Position numbers and translations under genes: made by a program. This document shows, one piece after another, positions 11,801-23,067 of a stretch of DNA of 64,000 bases. The stretch spans positions 1,116,001-1,180,000 of the forward strand of contig NC_057316.1 in assembly GCF_000687475.1 (NCBI RefSeq), read 5' to 3'. The notes below the pieces were generated by a model that was not told where the DNA came from, did no database searches, and was given only the letters and a program-made list of their open reading frames with translations. Position 1 is the stretch's first letter. Every line of letters starts with the position of its first letter. This DNA is from Ustilaginoidea virens. Lineage: Eukaryota > Ascomycota > Sordariomycetes > Hypocreales > Clavicipitaceae.

Positions 11801-14499
11801 ATAGCACTTAATAGCTATCTTTTATAGATCAGAGAGGATAATATATTCTACCCTATTATATATTATTCCGCTTACTTATCGGATATAGAATAAAATTATA
11901 CTATATATAATAAGGAACTCCTTACTATTATCTCTTACCTTAAGGCATAATTAATAGAACTCTATTTAATAGCCTCCCCCTTTACTATCCTTACCGACTA
12001 TAAGAACCTAGAGTACTTCGCCTAGCTATAAGAAATATCTAAGTAATAAGCCTAATAGGCCGAGACTTTAGCGCTTTTTAACTTCTATCTTCAGTATAGG
12101 CCTAAGTTATAAGCCTAATGCCCCGATATACTTTCTCGGCGGGAATAAAAAGCAAATAGGGTAGAGCTATAAATCGGCTAGATCCTAAAACCACTATCTA
12201 TTTTAGCACTCGATATAAATAAAATAGAAAGTAAGAAGATACTAACTTTAGCCCTAAAGACCACCTTACCCTATAGTTTATATATTTTCGCCGACTCCTA
12301 CCTTTAAACTATTTAGGATTAAGCGATATCTAAAGATAATATATATTAGGCTTAATAGATAGTAATTGTAAATAAAAAACGACGATTTCTAATAGAGGTA
12401 GTAATATAAGAATAAATTGCTAATTATACCCTAAATGCATATAGTATACTCCTTTACTAGGTATAAGTATAGCTCCTATCATTTAAGCCCCTAACTACTA
12501 TAGTAATCTAATATTGCTATAACTTACCTATTGCGGGCCACCTAAGGAAAAATACTATTTTCTAATTATTGCGATAAAATTATCACTTTAATAATATATC
12601 GTCTAAGGTAGCGAGATATATTCGGAATTACTAATACTATAGGATATATAAGAGCTATTAATTACGCTAAGGCTTACTATAATCGCTATTAATTGCAGAC
12701 CGCTTTTAATCGTAGATATCAATCGACTTTATAATTAACCTTCCTACCTATAATATATCCGACCCACGATTCCTTATAGTAATAATAGACCGCTTATTAA
12801 AATATATCCAGCTAAAAGCTATATACTTAATAAAAGCAGAAGACTATATAGAGTGGTTCTAATAGTACTAATAGCGCTTTTATAGTTTTCCTAAGGAGAT
12901 TATTAGCAATTAAGGTTCGGATTAAATAGGCTAATTTTAGTCTATACTTTATAAATTAGCTAGGATTAAGCAACTTCTTTCTATAGTATACCATCTTTAA
13001 ACCAATAGCGGCATAAAGCAAATAAACTAAAAGGTATAGGCAGTCCTCTATATTATAGTTTCTTTTAATTAGTACGATTAGCTAAACCATCTCGCGGTAT
13101 ATTAATTCGCGTTAAATAACTAGATATTATTTATTATTAGGTTTAGCCTAAACCGGCTGCTTAATAGGTTTAATATTCCGATTATCGCCCTACTCCTAGA
13201 GATAACCCTAAGCTTAATTACTCCGAAAGGGTATATAACTCTCTTTCTTAGTAACCTTAAAAAGGGATAGGAATTAGCCTAAGCTGCTATCGCCTTTACA
13301 TAGTAATAATAATAAAATATTATTAACTATTTATAATGCCCGGCCGAATGCTTCTAGGTTAGCGATTAGATATAGTTAAACCTCTAGAATATAAAAACGA
13401 ATTACCTATATAAAAAGCTCGATTAGGTCTCTACTAAATATATTATTATTACTATCTTATTACTACTTAATATCTAGCTTAATATCCTATAAGGCATCTA
13501 TTTAGTTTTCTATATTAATTTAATCGAATAGGCCGCTTCTAATCTATTATCTAATTAGGTAATAACCGATATATAACCTAGGCTTTTACTTATCCTCCCC
13601 TAAAACTCTATAAACCTATATGAAAAATATAAGGTTAAAGAGATATTCGCGGTAAAGAATATATAAGGTCGAGGATAGAAATATAATATATTCATAAAGT
13701 AGAAAAGGTATAATTTACCGATATAAAAACCCCTAGAAAACTTCGAGGATACTATTATATAAGAAATATTTAAGGCTAAATAGGGGGATATTAAGACTTA
13801 TAATAGGCCTAGCTGGGTCCTAAAACGGGGTCTATTAGACCGGTAAACGATACTAAATGCCTACTACTACTAAAAATAAAATAAAATAATAAAAACACGC
13901 CTAAAAAAAAAAAAAATATAATATAATAAACTAAACCGGGGCCGATATAGGCTTAACCTTAATACGCCCCTTTTTAAGGCTATTCTCTATCTCCTTAAGC
14001 CTCTTCCTACTCTTACAGCAGTATATAAGCTAATAGCGGCGGGGGTCCTTATAGAGTAGGGCATGCATATAGGCTATATATCAGATAAAGATAGTTCTCT
14101 ATATATCTATAATATAATAGAATCTATAGGATACCGTAAGGCAAATATAGTAGGGGCGTATTAGGAGACGATAAGACCTTTTAATAAGATAGGGCTAAAC
14201 GATATAGTATCTATAGAGGCAGCTGCGATAAAAACGGCGAGGGCATAGGGGGCTATAGAGCGGGGTCTACCTACTATTATAGGGGTTATACTAAATAACC
14301 TTATACTAGCGGCGGCAGAGCCTCCGTATAATACCAGCCGCCTTAGTTATATAATAGTTCCCCCCTTATGTAATATATAGGGAGGGCAGGCCGAGATAAG
14401 GGTAAAAACAATTGGGGATATTAAGCTTTAACCTAATACTACTCTATCCTGGCATAATATTCCCAGGCTTCTACTTGCGTCTCCCTTATAATATTCAAA

Positions 14500-15350
14500 A
14501 TAAAAGTAAGATCCACAATAGACCCAGCCTAGCGCCGCAAAGGTATTAATGCCGTAGATATAGTAAAAACTATACCGGCAGTATCTCTTAGCCCGAACGC
14601 TAAATGTAGGACGCTAGGGGCCACTTACTTAATAGCAAAAGCGCGATGCTATTAATTATTTAAAGCCCGAAACTTAAGGGTAAAGATAGCGGTATATACT
14701 TTCTGCGTATCTATTTTAGGATAAGTAGGCTCTATAACGGCCCTCCCCTCCTTTACTACTTTAATCTAGCTATATAAGATATATTATAGTATAAGGTTCC
14801 CCGCGAGATGCTAATTAAGCTATACGCAGGATGCATAAGAATTAGTATAGCTCTTATACCTTTTGGCTCTCCTATAATACTTATATATAGGCAATTCTCC
14901 GGTCGACTATATATACTTAGTGTATTTATTGTATAGAAACTCTTTATTTTTTGTATACTAATACTCTTTATCTAAAGAGTCCCCCTTTAAAAGATAATCG
15001 TTAGCAGTACGGTATAGCTTCTAGGGATAAGTAGGGCTCGATCCCTCCCTAATAGGGGCACTTCTAATAGTAGATAAAGATATATTCAGGCTCTAAATAG
15101 GATTAGCATAAGACGCTCGCGATAGAGATAGGGACTTAAGACTTACTAATAGGCTTCATAATAAGCTAAACCGGGTCTTACTACAAAAGGAGTTAGCAGC
15201 CGGTTGTAATAGAGACAGAATTCGGTAAGAAATACTAATACAAGCGGGATAGAAATAATACTTCAACCGATTAGTATATAATACAGGCTTAATACGGGAT
15301 AAAACTTACAATAATGGGGACCTTTAATGCTTATTAATAGCCTTAATAAG
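14500..15350 (-). pseudogene. Degraded antisense reading frame in the 3' region of gypsy copy G2
   Basis: This is the counterpart of the 5750-6590 region of G1. Read on the minus strand near 14940-15020 it gives DYLLKGDSLDKEY and NKEFLYNKY, aligning in frame with DYLLEGDSSNEEH and NKEFLCKRY of G1. Stops interrupt the frame throughout. Function unknown. The gypsy fragment at 23068-23751 passes from pol straight to the purine tract and lacks this region. Confidence 0.4.
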
Positions 15351-15720
15351 AAGAAGGGAAGAAAAAAAAGAGCCCTAATAAAAAAAAATAAAGACTATAG
15401 GGAGATTTCTAGCTAGCAGTTAGCGAAAATTTTTTCATAATGTTCCTAGCTGTATTGGTTAACCTCTAGCTGGCGGCGCGATAACAAACTTCTACGCGCT
15501 TCTACTATACTATTCCTAATTAATGACTATACGACTCCTATCAATTATATAGCTATATCCGCTACGGTTATAGACGAATCCTTCCTATACCCGGCAATTA
15601 GCCTATATACGGATTTAAGGATATAGCGATATAGTAATCGGCGATATAATTGGTCCTTAGCGGAGGATTGATTAATAACGGAAGGCGATTTTTCCAACTC
15701 TAAGGCGGAGAAGGGGGGTA

Positions 15721-15962
15721 TATTATAGGCTTGGGCTACGCCCGCGCTATAATATAGCTAGGACTCGAGCTGCGCCTACGACTAGCCTTAGGAGTATCGG
15801 CATAGGGTTACGAGGGCTCGCTAAGGACTCGGCCCGTGCTATATATGGGTATAAATAGGCTACTTAGAGGCCCCTATTTAGGCTCTCTCTCTTTCCTCCT
15901 TAGTCTATTTAATATATTTATTCGACGCCTATTCGCAGTAGCCCTAGGGCCAGTCCTTTATA
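15721..15962 (+). repeat. 3' LTR of gypsy copy G2
   Basis: The same length (242 bp) as the 5' LTR, starting TATTATAGGCTTGGG and ending CCTTTATA. Differences from the 5' LTR are mostly C-to-T and G-to-A. It is followed directly by the target duplication AAAAT. Confidence 0.93.
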
Positions 15963-16170
15963 AAAATTGCAATATATGTGTATCTTATTATAGTACCGCA
16001 GCTGCCCTAAAGCCCTATTAAAACAATAATAATATTACTGCACTTTAATAATTAAATAAATCCGGGCAATAAGCTTTAACTTTCTAACACCTGTACTACT
16101 ACTTATACACTCCTAGCTCCGCAGCCTAATAAGATGAGTAGTAGGGCAACAATTTTTTACATACTGATAC

Positions 16171-16473
16171 TATTACAATTTTAAGGGTTGATATAAAATA
16201 AAGCCGGTATAAAGGCAAGACAAATATAAATAACTAGAAACGCAGGAAAGGTGAAAAGAGTTAAGAGGCATATAGTGCATTAACAGACTTGATTGTGCTG
16301 ACCTTCTATTATTTAAAAAGAAGGGGAAAAGCTATCCTAAATATATCTAAAGGAGGGTAGGCCTAGGCATCCAAAGTAACCAGTAAGAGAGCTCTTCGTA
16401 ATACCCGTTATACCACATTATATCCAGCCTTACCAAATATTTTTTAAATAAGGCTTGTTACGTCATATCCAAC
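16171..16473 (+). repeat. LTR-like repeat family F, truncated copy F3
   Basis: Starts TATTACAATT (RIP form of TGTTACAATT in F2), contains GGCAAGACAAATATAAATAA and AAGAGGCATATAGTGCATTA, enters the first minisatellite-like unit, and breaks off at 16473 where an inverted related repeat (16474-17317) begins. Confidence 0.65.
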
Positions 16474-17317
16474 TATTAAAATCCTATAGTAGCCTACTAA
16501 GCTGCTGGCCTAATGTCCTACTGACTTACTGACCTTTTGACCCTTATACCGCTTTTTAAACTTGCGGTAGTCTTACTAACCCTAGGCCTTTGCCTTTTAC
16601 CTTAAGGATTTTCAGTAGATTATTATTGTATATCAAGTAAGGTAGGCCTTAAAGTAGGCCTTGTTGAAAAGATGTGGCATTGCTAAATTAGTGCGGTTGC
16701 CTACTAGCGTGGTGGCGGCCTACTAATGTGGTAGTGGCTTACTAGCGTAGTGGTTGACTACTAGTATAGTGGTTGGTCACTAGCGTAGTGGCTAGTAATT
16801 CTGGTTATTGGGGTGGTTGGGAAGGCTGGATATAGTGGGGTTGCTGACATATTAAATACGTGGCATAGCGAGCATTACGGGGAGCCTTCTTACTGGCTAC
16901 CCTAGATGCCTGGGCTCACCCCTTCTTTGTGTATATATAGGATAGCTTTCCCCCTTCTTTTCAGATAGTAGAAGGGCAGCACAATCGAACCTATTAATGC
17001 ACTATATATCTCTTAACTCCCACCTTCCCTATGTTATTCTGGTTATCTTATATTTGTCTTGCCTTTACACTTGCCTCGCTTTATAGCACTTGTACAGTCT
17101 TAGGACTTAGTGACGAATCTAGTATTTATACTAAAATTAAGTCACAGGTCGTAGACAGTCTTATGCTATCTAGCTAGCTAGTAAGGCTTTGCTTTATAGT
17201 GACTTTTAGAATTGCAATAGTATCTTATCAGGGCCGTTACCTTACCGTAATTTTACTATTTCACTGCATTTATCCTTCGCTTACTGCATTATATTAGCAG
17301 GCGAAAAACGTTTGACA
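16474..17317 (-). repeat. LTR-like repeat E, inverted relative to F3
   Basis: Read on the minus strand it starts TGTCAAACGTTTTTCGCC at 17317 and ends GGATTTTAATA at 16474 (RIP form of GGATTTTAACA, the end of family F). Its middle shares the AAGAGATATATAGTGCATTA and GTGACTTAATTTTAG segments with family F. Its first 100 bases match the LTR of copia copies A/B. It holds its own minisatellite instead of the 50-bp one. No matching 5-bp duplication was found at its ends (CCAAC against GATAC). Confidence 0.6.
16699..16797 (+). repeat. Minisatellite, about 20-bp unit, about 5 copies
   Basis: Units vary around GCCTACTAGCGTGGTGGCG (GCCTACTAATGTGGTAGTG, GCTTACTAGCGTAGTGGTT, GACTACTAGTATAGTGGTT, GTCACTAGCGTAGTGGCTA). 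It sits inside repeat E at the place where the related family F carries the 50-bp array. Confidence 0.8.
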
Positions 17318-18047
17318 GATACTATATCCCTACAGCTCTATAAAGGCAATAAAAGTTATATAATAATATAAAGGTTTTTCTCCTAATCTTCAGGTTTTCC
17401 ATATAAATTAGTATAGGGACATTAAATACTAGTATAAATAGGGCCACTTAAATATATTAGCTAGAGTATTAAATATATTTATATAGATGCATTAGTGTTA
17501 GTTTTTTATATCACTAGTAATTACTATACATTATTATGTAATTAAATTAAACAAAGTTCTAAAATATTTACTACTTATAAAATATATAGTATATATTATT
17601 TATTTTATATACTTACTTAATACTTATTTATATTATTATAGAGTTAGCTTTTTATAACGGCTTTTAATAGTATATGTAAAGCCTCTAATTACTGCACGTG
17701 ATATCCAATTACACGTCCGGATTGACTTTTCAACTAGTCCAATCCACACCCATTTTCAAGCTAGGTTATTCTAAACGTAGGGGAGCTTCTTAGTCTTTAC
17801 GACCCGACCGCTGTCGTCACCGGGAACCAGACCCATCGATTCATGACATCCACTGTCCAGAACTCCTACCCAAACTGACTGCAGTCAACCAAAACTTGCA
17901 TCCTCGTGTCGACTCTCCGTTGCGCTGGGGGTAATTCTATAATAGAAGATCTTCACCCTTCAGCCCCCCATTCAGATCAACCGAAGCATCTTGTCGGCCA
18001 CTACTTAGATTTGAAAGCTACCCCACTCCATTGGACAATACTTGAAC
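17318..18047. other. AT-rich border and VPS35 upstream region
   Basis: 17318-17690 is AT-rich and repeat-like, without a gene. Composition changes sharply near 17690, where CpA and TpG reappear, marking the edge of the RIP-affected block. 17690-18047 is the likely promoter and 5' leader of VPS35. An open frame over 17906-18292 overlaps the first VPS35 exon in another frame and is judged a shadow. Confidence 0.6.
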
Positions 18048-20903
18048 ATGACAACGCCGGCGCCGCTCGAGGACCAGGCTCGCCTGCTCGAGGATGCGCT
18101 GGTAGCCGTGAGGCAACAGACGTCGCTTATGCGCAAATGTCTCGACACTCCAGGGAAGCTCATGGATGCCCTGAAATGCTGGTAAGGTTTGCTTTTCTGG
18201 CGGTCCATCATTTTCGAATTAACTTATCGAAACAGCTCTACTCTCGTTTCCGAACTTCGAACAAGCAGTCTTGGGCCAAAACAATATTATGAGCTATACA
18301 TGGCCGTTTTCGATGCGTTGCGCTATTTATCAGTCCATCTCCGCGAAAATCACCCCGTCAATCACCTGGCCGATCTGTATGAATTGGTCCAATATGCTGG
18401 CAACATCATTCCTAGACTTTATCTCATGATTACTGTTGGGACTGCGTATATGTCCATTGAAGATGCGCCTGTTAAAGAGTTGATGAAGGATATGATGGAC
18501 ATGAGTCGCGGCGTTCAATATCCCATCCGAGGGCTGTTCCTGCGCTACTATCTATCCGGTCAAGTCCGCGATTTCCTACCCACGACAGACAGCGAGGGGC
18601 CCGAGGGTAATCTGGGGGACTCCATCAATTTTATACTCACCAATTTTGTGGAGATGAACAAGTTATGGGTGCGTCTTCAGCACCAGGGTCACTCGAGAGA
18701 GCGGGAGCAACGAATTCGTGAACGAAGAGAGCTCCAGTTGCTAGTGGGGAGCAATATAGTTCGATTGAGCCAGCTCGTCGACCTTGAGACTTACAAAACG
18801 AGCATTCTGGGGCCTTTGTTGGAACAAGTAGTCCAGTGCCGCGACGTTCTCGCTCAGGAATATCTTTTGGAGGTTATCACACAAGTGTTCCCCGATGAGT
18901 TCCATCTCCACACCCTTGATCAATTTCTCGCCGCTGTGTCTCGGCTGAATCCTCATGTTAACGTCAAAGCCATTGTCATCGGTCTCATGGACCGCCTATC
19001 CGAATATGCCGACCGTGAAGGTGCTAAGACCAAGGGGCCAGAACAAGAAAAGGTCGAAGCAGCCGCACTAGCAGCTCTTCTTGAAAATGTTCAGTTACAA
19101 AAGAAGTTCGCCCCTACCGCTGGAGTTTCGTCAAAGCCGGGTTCTGGCTCAGAGACAGACGTCGCCAAACTTTCTGCATTTGATGCATATTCTGCCACTC
19201 CTGGAGATGAGTCAGACACGTCCACCACGGATGATGCGGCCACAATTGCGGAATCGACAGCCCCCTCAAATGCTGAAAGCGATACCACGGCGGTCAACGG
19301 ACAAGAGGGCGATGGTTCCCATGTTCGGCTTTACGAAATTTTCTTTGGTCAGGTTAAAAATCTTGTCGAAGCTCAGCATTTGCCCATTCAAGACATTTTC
19401 GCACTTCTCGTTTCTCTCTGCAATCTGGCGCTGAATAATTATCCTGATCGACTGGACTATGTTGACCAGATTTTCGTCTTTGCCGCCCAAAAGACTCGGG
19501 ATAATATCAACAACGCCGACTTGCACTCACCTCCTGCCCAACAAAACCTCCTGGCTCTTTTACAGGCACCGCTATCACGATACGTCTCAATCTTCACGGC
19601 TCTTTCCCTGCCCACCTACGTCCCTCTTTTCAAGTGTCAGTCATACTCGATTCGTCGTGCTATTGCCGGAGGCATCATCAGGACACTTCTTAAAGACTGT
19701 ACGAAGATAACGAAAACAGAACAGTTGGAACGTGTCCTGGAAATCATGTCAGTTCTTATCAAGGAGGGTTTACAGGCACCTCAAGGATATCCGGGAACCT
19801 CACAGAGACGCTCAGTAGAGACTGACGAGTCCGTGGAGGAGCAAGGCTGGCTTGCACGTATGGTACATTTGCTTCAAGCTGAGAAAAACAACACCCAGTT
19901 CAAGCTACTACAAATGACACGCAAGGCATACGCCGAAGGTGACGATCGTGTGCGAACTACTACACCACCTCTAATAACAGCCTGCATCAAATTAGCGAAG
20001 AGGTTCAAGTTGAGAGAGCATTATGACGATGACTGGGAAACTCAGAGCAATTCACTGTATAAATTCATGCATTCGGCGCTAAGCGACCTGTACGCTCGCG
20101 TGAATGGACCTGGTGTTGCAGAACTGGCTCTTCGTTTATTCTGCAGCGCTGGACAAACAGCCGATATGAATGGGTTTGAAGAGGTGGCGTACGAGTTCTA
20201 TGCCCAAGCATTCACAGTGTACGAGGACGCCGTGTCGGACTCCAAGGCACAGTTTCAAGCTGTGTGTGTCATCGCTTCTTCTCTTCACCAGACGCGTAAC
20301 TTCGGCAAAGAAAACTACGACACACTTATCACTAAATGTGCTCAACATGGAAGCAAACTGCTACGGAAGCCTGACCAATGTCGGGCGGTATATCTGGCCA
20401 GTCACCTTTGGTGGGCTACTCCGATCGCATCCAACGGAGAGACAGACGAAACAGAGGTAAGGAAGACACCTCATACCGGCACTGCAGAATCGTCAGGACG
20501 AAGATTGACACTCTTTGTAGCTATATCGAGATGGAAAGCGCGTATTAGAATGTCTGCAGCGCGCTCTTCGTGTTGCTGACTCTTGTATGGAAACTGCCAC
20601 GTCAATTGAGCTGTTTGTGGAGATCTTGGATCGTTATGTCTACTACTTTGACCAACAGAATGAATCCGTAAGTAGTCTCGGGGATATTGCGGAAGCAACC
20701 CGGCATTGTTGATAAATTAAACTAACTTGCTATGCTAGGTTACTACAAAGTACTTGAATGGGTTGATTGAGCTCATCCACTCAAACTTGGCCGGCAACCA
20801 ACAGGATTCTAGTGCTGTTGAAACTAGCAAAAAACACTTTTATCAAACGTTAGAAAATATTAGGAGCAGGATGTATGAAGGAGTGGTTCTTAGTCCAAGT
20901 TAA
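18048..20903 (+). CDS. vps35: Vacuolar protein sorting-associated protein 35 (retromer core subunit)
   Basis: Vps35 is the cargo-recognition scaffold of the retromer complex (with Vps26 and Vps29), which returns sorting receptors from endosomes to the Golgi. Four exons: 18048-18181, 18236-20456, 20521-20667, 20739-20903, joined by GT-AG introns of 54, 64 and 71 bp, giving 888 residues, the usual length in filamentous fungi. The ATG at 18048 gives the conserved start [20 protein letters not shown]. The Vps26-binding PRLYLM motif is at residues 104-109. An acidic, low-complexity linker rich in S/T/D/A is at about 370-405, followed by the alpha-solenoid C-terminal half that binds Vps29. The C-terminus [13 protein letters not shown] is intact. 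The gene is undamaged although RIP-degraded repeats begin a few hundred bases away on both sides. Identity is near certain. Confidence 0.96.
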
Positions 20904-21103
20904 ATATTATAAGTCAAGCAGCGGCTAGTATTTATAGCCGGTGAATTTTTCTTAATAACATGCAAGGGCTATAAGAGATAAAAAGCACTGTGGCAACATA
21001 ACGGAATTCTTATCTGCGTATATATATAAATTGTACTTTATTTAGAGCTTTCAAACTAATATTGAAATAAATGCATAGATTTAAGACGTGATATATAAGA
21101 TAT

Positions 21104-21311
21104 TGTCACGGGCTCGGGCTGCGCCTGCGACTAGCCTAGGGAGTATTGGCACGGGGTCACGAGGCCTCGCTAAGGAATCGGCCTGTGCTATGTACGGGCA
21201 TAAATAGACTACTCAGAGGCCCTTATTCGGGTCCTCTCTCTTTCCTCCTTAGTCTATTTAATATATTCATTCGACGCCTATTCGCAGTAGCCCTAGGGCC
21301 AGTCCTTTACA
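21104..21311 (+). repeat. Solo gypsy LTR with target duplication
   Basis: TGTCACGGGCTCGGG to AGTCCTTTACA, 208 bp, flanked on both sides by GATAT (21099-21103 and 21312-21316). No internal gypsy sequence adjoins it, so it is a solo LTR left by LTR-LTR recombination. It is 34 bp shorter than the G2 LTR, by exact loss of one copy of the CTCGGGCT direct repeat plus the sequence between the two copies. It retains intact TG/CA ends, so it is less RIP-mutated than the G2 LTRs. It lies about 200 bp downstream of the VPS35 stop. Confidence 0.93.
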
Positions 21312-21527
21312 GATATATAGAAATATAGCTAATTTTTTATTAAATAAAAACAGTTTATTTTTTATAGTAGTTATTATAAGATATAAGGCTATTTAAAAGC
21401 TAAGCCAAGAAGTTAATAGGCTTAAAAAATAAGATAAGGTCGAATATAAAGATAAACATAAAAGAAGTAACTAATACTAGTAGTACTAGTAGTGTATCGG
21501 AAAGATAAAACTAAAGATATAAATAAA

Positions 21528-21781
21528 TATAAAGGACTGGTCTTAAAGCTATTGTAAATACGTGTCAAATAAATATATTAAATAAAATAGAGGGAAGAGA
21601 AAGAGGGTCCGAATAGGGGCTTTTATGTAGTCTATTTATATCCGTGCATAGTACGGGTCGGAGCTCTTGCATAGCTCCGTAACCTTATGCGGCTACCTTA
21701 TATGACTCTTCCTAGACTAGTTACAGGTGCAGCCCGAGTCTTAACCATATTATGGTGCAAGCGTAGCCCGTGCTTATGATA
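21528..21781 (-). repeat. Solo gypsy-type LTR, minus orientation, with target duplication
   Basis: Read on the minus strand it starts TATCATAAGCACGGGCT and ends ACCAGTCCTTTATA, 254 bp. It aligns with the LTRs of G1/G2 but is diverged, for example CTTTAAGACCAGTCC against CCTAGGGCCAGTCC. Perfect 5-bp duplication ATAAA at 21523-21527 and 21782-21786. No internal region adjoins it. Confidence 0.88.
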
Positions 21782-22857
21782 ATAAAAGGCATATAGTATA
21801 TTAATTGGTAAAATACTTTAACTGCTATATAGAAGAAAAAAAGAAGAAGGAAGAAAAAAAAGAGAAAGCTCTCTACTTATATATAAAGGAAGAAGCTCTA
21901 AATCAGTAATATTGCAGTTCTAAAGGTCACTATAAAAGCAGAGCCTTAATAGCTAGCTAGATAACACAAGACTGTTTGCGACCTGTGACTTAATCTTAGA
22001 ATAAATACTAGATTCGTCACTAAGTCCTAAGACTATATAAGTGCTATAAAGCAAGGCAAATGTAAAAATAAGACAAATATATAATATAACTAGAAACGAA
22101 GGGAAGATGGAAGTTAAGAGGCATATTGTTACAATTCTGAGAGTAAATATAAAGTGAAGTCGGTATAAAGGCAAGACAAATATAAATAACCAGAAACGCA
22201 GGAAAGGTGAAAAGAGTCAAAAAGCATATAGTGTATCAATAAGTTCGATTGTGCTACCATTCTACTATCTAAAAAGAAGGGGAAAAGCTATTCTAAATAT
22301 ATCTAAAGAAGGGTAGGCCCAGGCATCCAAGGTAGCCAGTAAAAGAGCTCCTTGTAATACTCATTATACCACGATATATTCAGCCTTACCATATATTTAA
22401 AAAAATAAGGTCTAATACGTCATATCAAGTCTTACTAAATATTTTAAATAATGCCCGGTGTGCCACGTAATATCCAGCCGTATTAAATATTTTAAATAAT
22501 GCCCGGTGTGCCACGTAATATCCAGCCGTATTAAATATCTTTTAAATAAGGCCCGGTGTGCCACGTAATATCCGGCCTTACCAAATATCTTTTAAATCAG
22601 GCCCGGTACGTCATATGCCGTCTTACTATATATTTTAAAAATAAGGCCCGATACGTCATATCAAGCCTTACCAAAAATAAGGCCCGATAAAGGCCTATCT
22701 TATTTGGTATATAGTACTAATCTACTGAAAATCCGGAAGTAAAACGGTAAAGGCCTAAGGTTGGTAAGACCACTATATGTCCGGTGGGACAGTCGTAAGT
22801 CTAAGAGACGGTGGAAAGGCCAGCAGTCTAGTAGACTACCATAGGATTTTAACTATA
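21782..22857 (+). repeat. LTR-like repeat family F, partial copy followed by fuller copy F2
   Basis: 21788-22126 is a partial copy that shares GTGACTTAATCTTAG and ATTCGTCACTAAGTCCTAAG with the 17100-17180 region and breaks off after AAGAGGCATAT. A second copy starts TGTTACAATTCTGAG at 22127, carries GGCAAGACAAATATAAATAA and the 50-bp minisatellite, and ends near 22857 at GGATTTTAAC. It has no coding capacity. The minus-strand frame 21953-22174 is a chance frame in this repeat. Confidence 0.65.
22384..22693 (+). repeat. Minisatellite, about 50-bp unit, about 6 copies
   Basis: The same unit as at 7357-7776, with the core GCCCGGTGTGCCACGTAATA. The end units are diverged (ATACGTCATATCAAG). It is shorter than the F1 array, so the copy number varies between copies of the same repeat. 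Confidence 0.88.
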
Positions 22858-23067
22858 ATAAAGTGGCCCAATTGGGCCCTAAGCGGGTGTCTGCGCACAT
22901 TGCCAGGTAAAAACCTAATCTTCTGTCTAACCGTTAAGCCAGATAAAAGAGTACATATTGTACCAAGTTACCATACTTGGTATAATTGACACCTATATCC
23001 CCTTGGCACTATACTGCGCGCAAGCTTGCCCTTAGCATGATACGGGCGTAGCCCGAATCCTTGACAT
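22858..23067. other. Repeat remnants, no gene
   Basis: Contains two short sequences that look like LTR starts on the minus strand: TGTCAAGGATTCGGGCTA ending at 23066, with similarity to the gypsy LTR start, and TGTCAATTATACC ending near 22990. Neither can be extended to a full LTR. Confidence 0.4.

Larger units (their letters stand above)
8629..15962 (+). mobile_element. Full-length Ty3/gypsy LTR retrotransposon (copy G2), RIP-degraded
   Basis: A 7334-bp element with two 242-bp LTRs (8629-8870 and 15721-15962) and a perfect 5-bp target duplication AAAAT at 8624-8628 and 15963-15967. It is colinear with G1: gag relic with ATG at 8949, RT motif YLNDILIYI near 11330-11360 (one D of the YxDD box kept), RNase H near 11860-11950, integrase near 12780-12860, then a 1.8-kb non-pol region and a purine tract GGAGAAGGGGGGTA before the 3' LTR. 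All pol frames carry many stops, so the copy is dead. It differs from G1 by many transitions and shares the same architecture. Confidence 0.95.

Noticed and set aside
17906..18292. 128-codon plus frame overlapping the 5' end of VPS35
   Set aside because: It overlaps exon 1 of VPS35 in another frame and runs through its intron; no family pattern.
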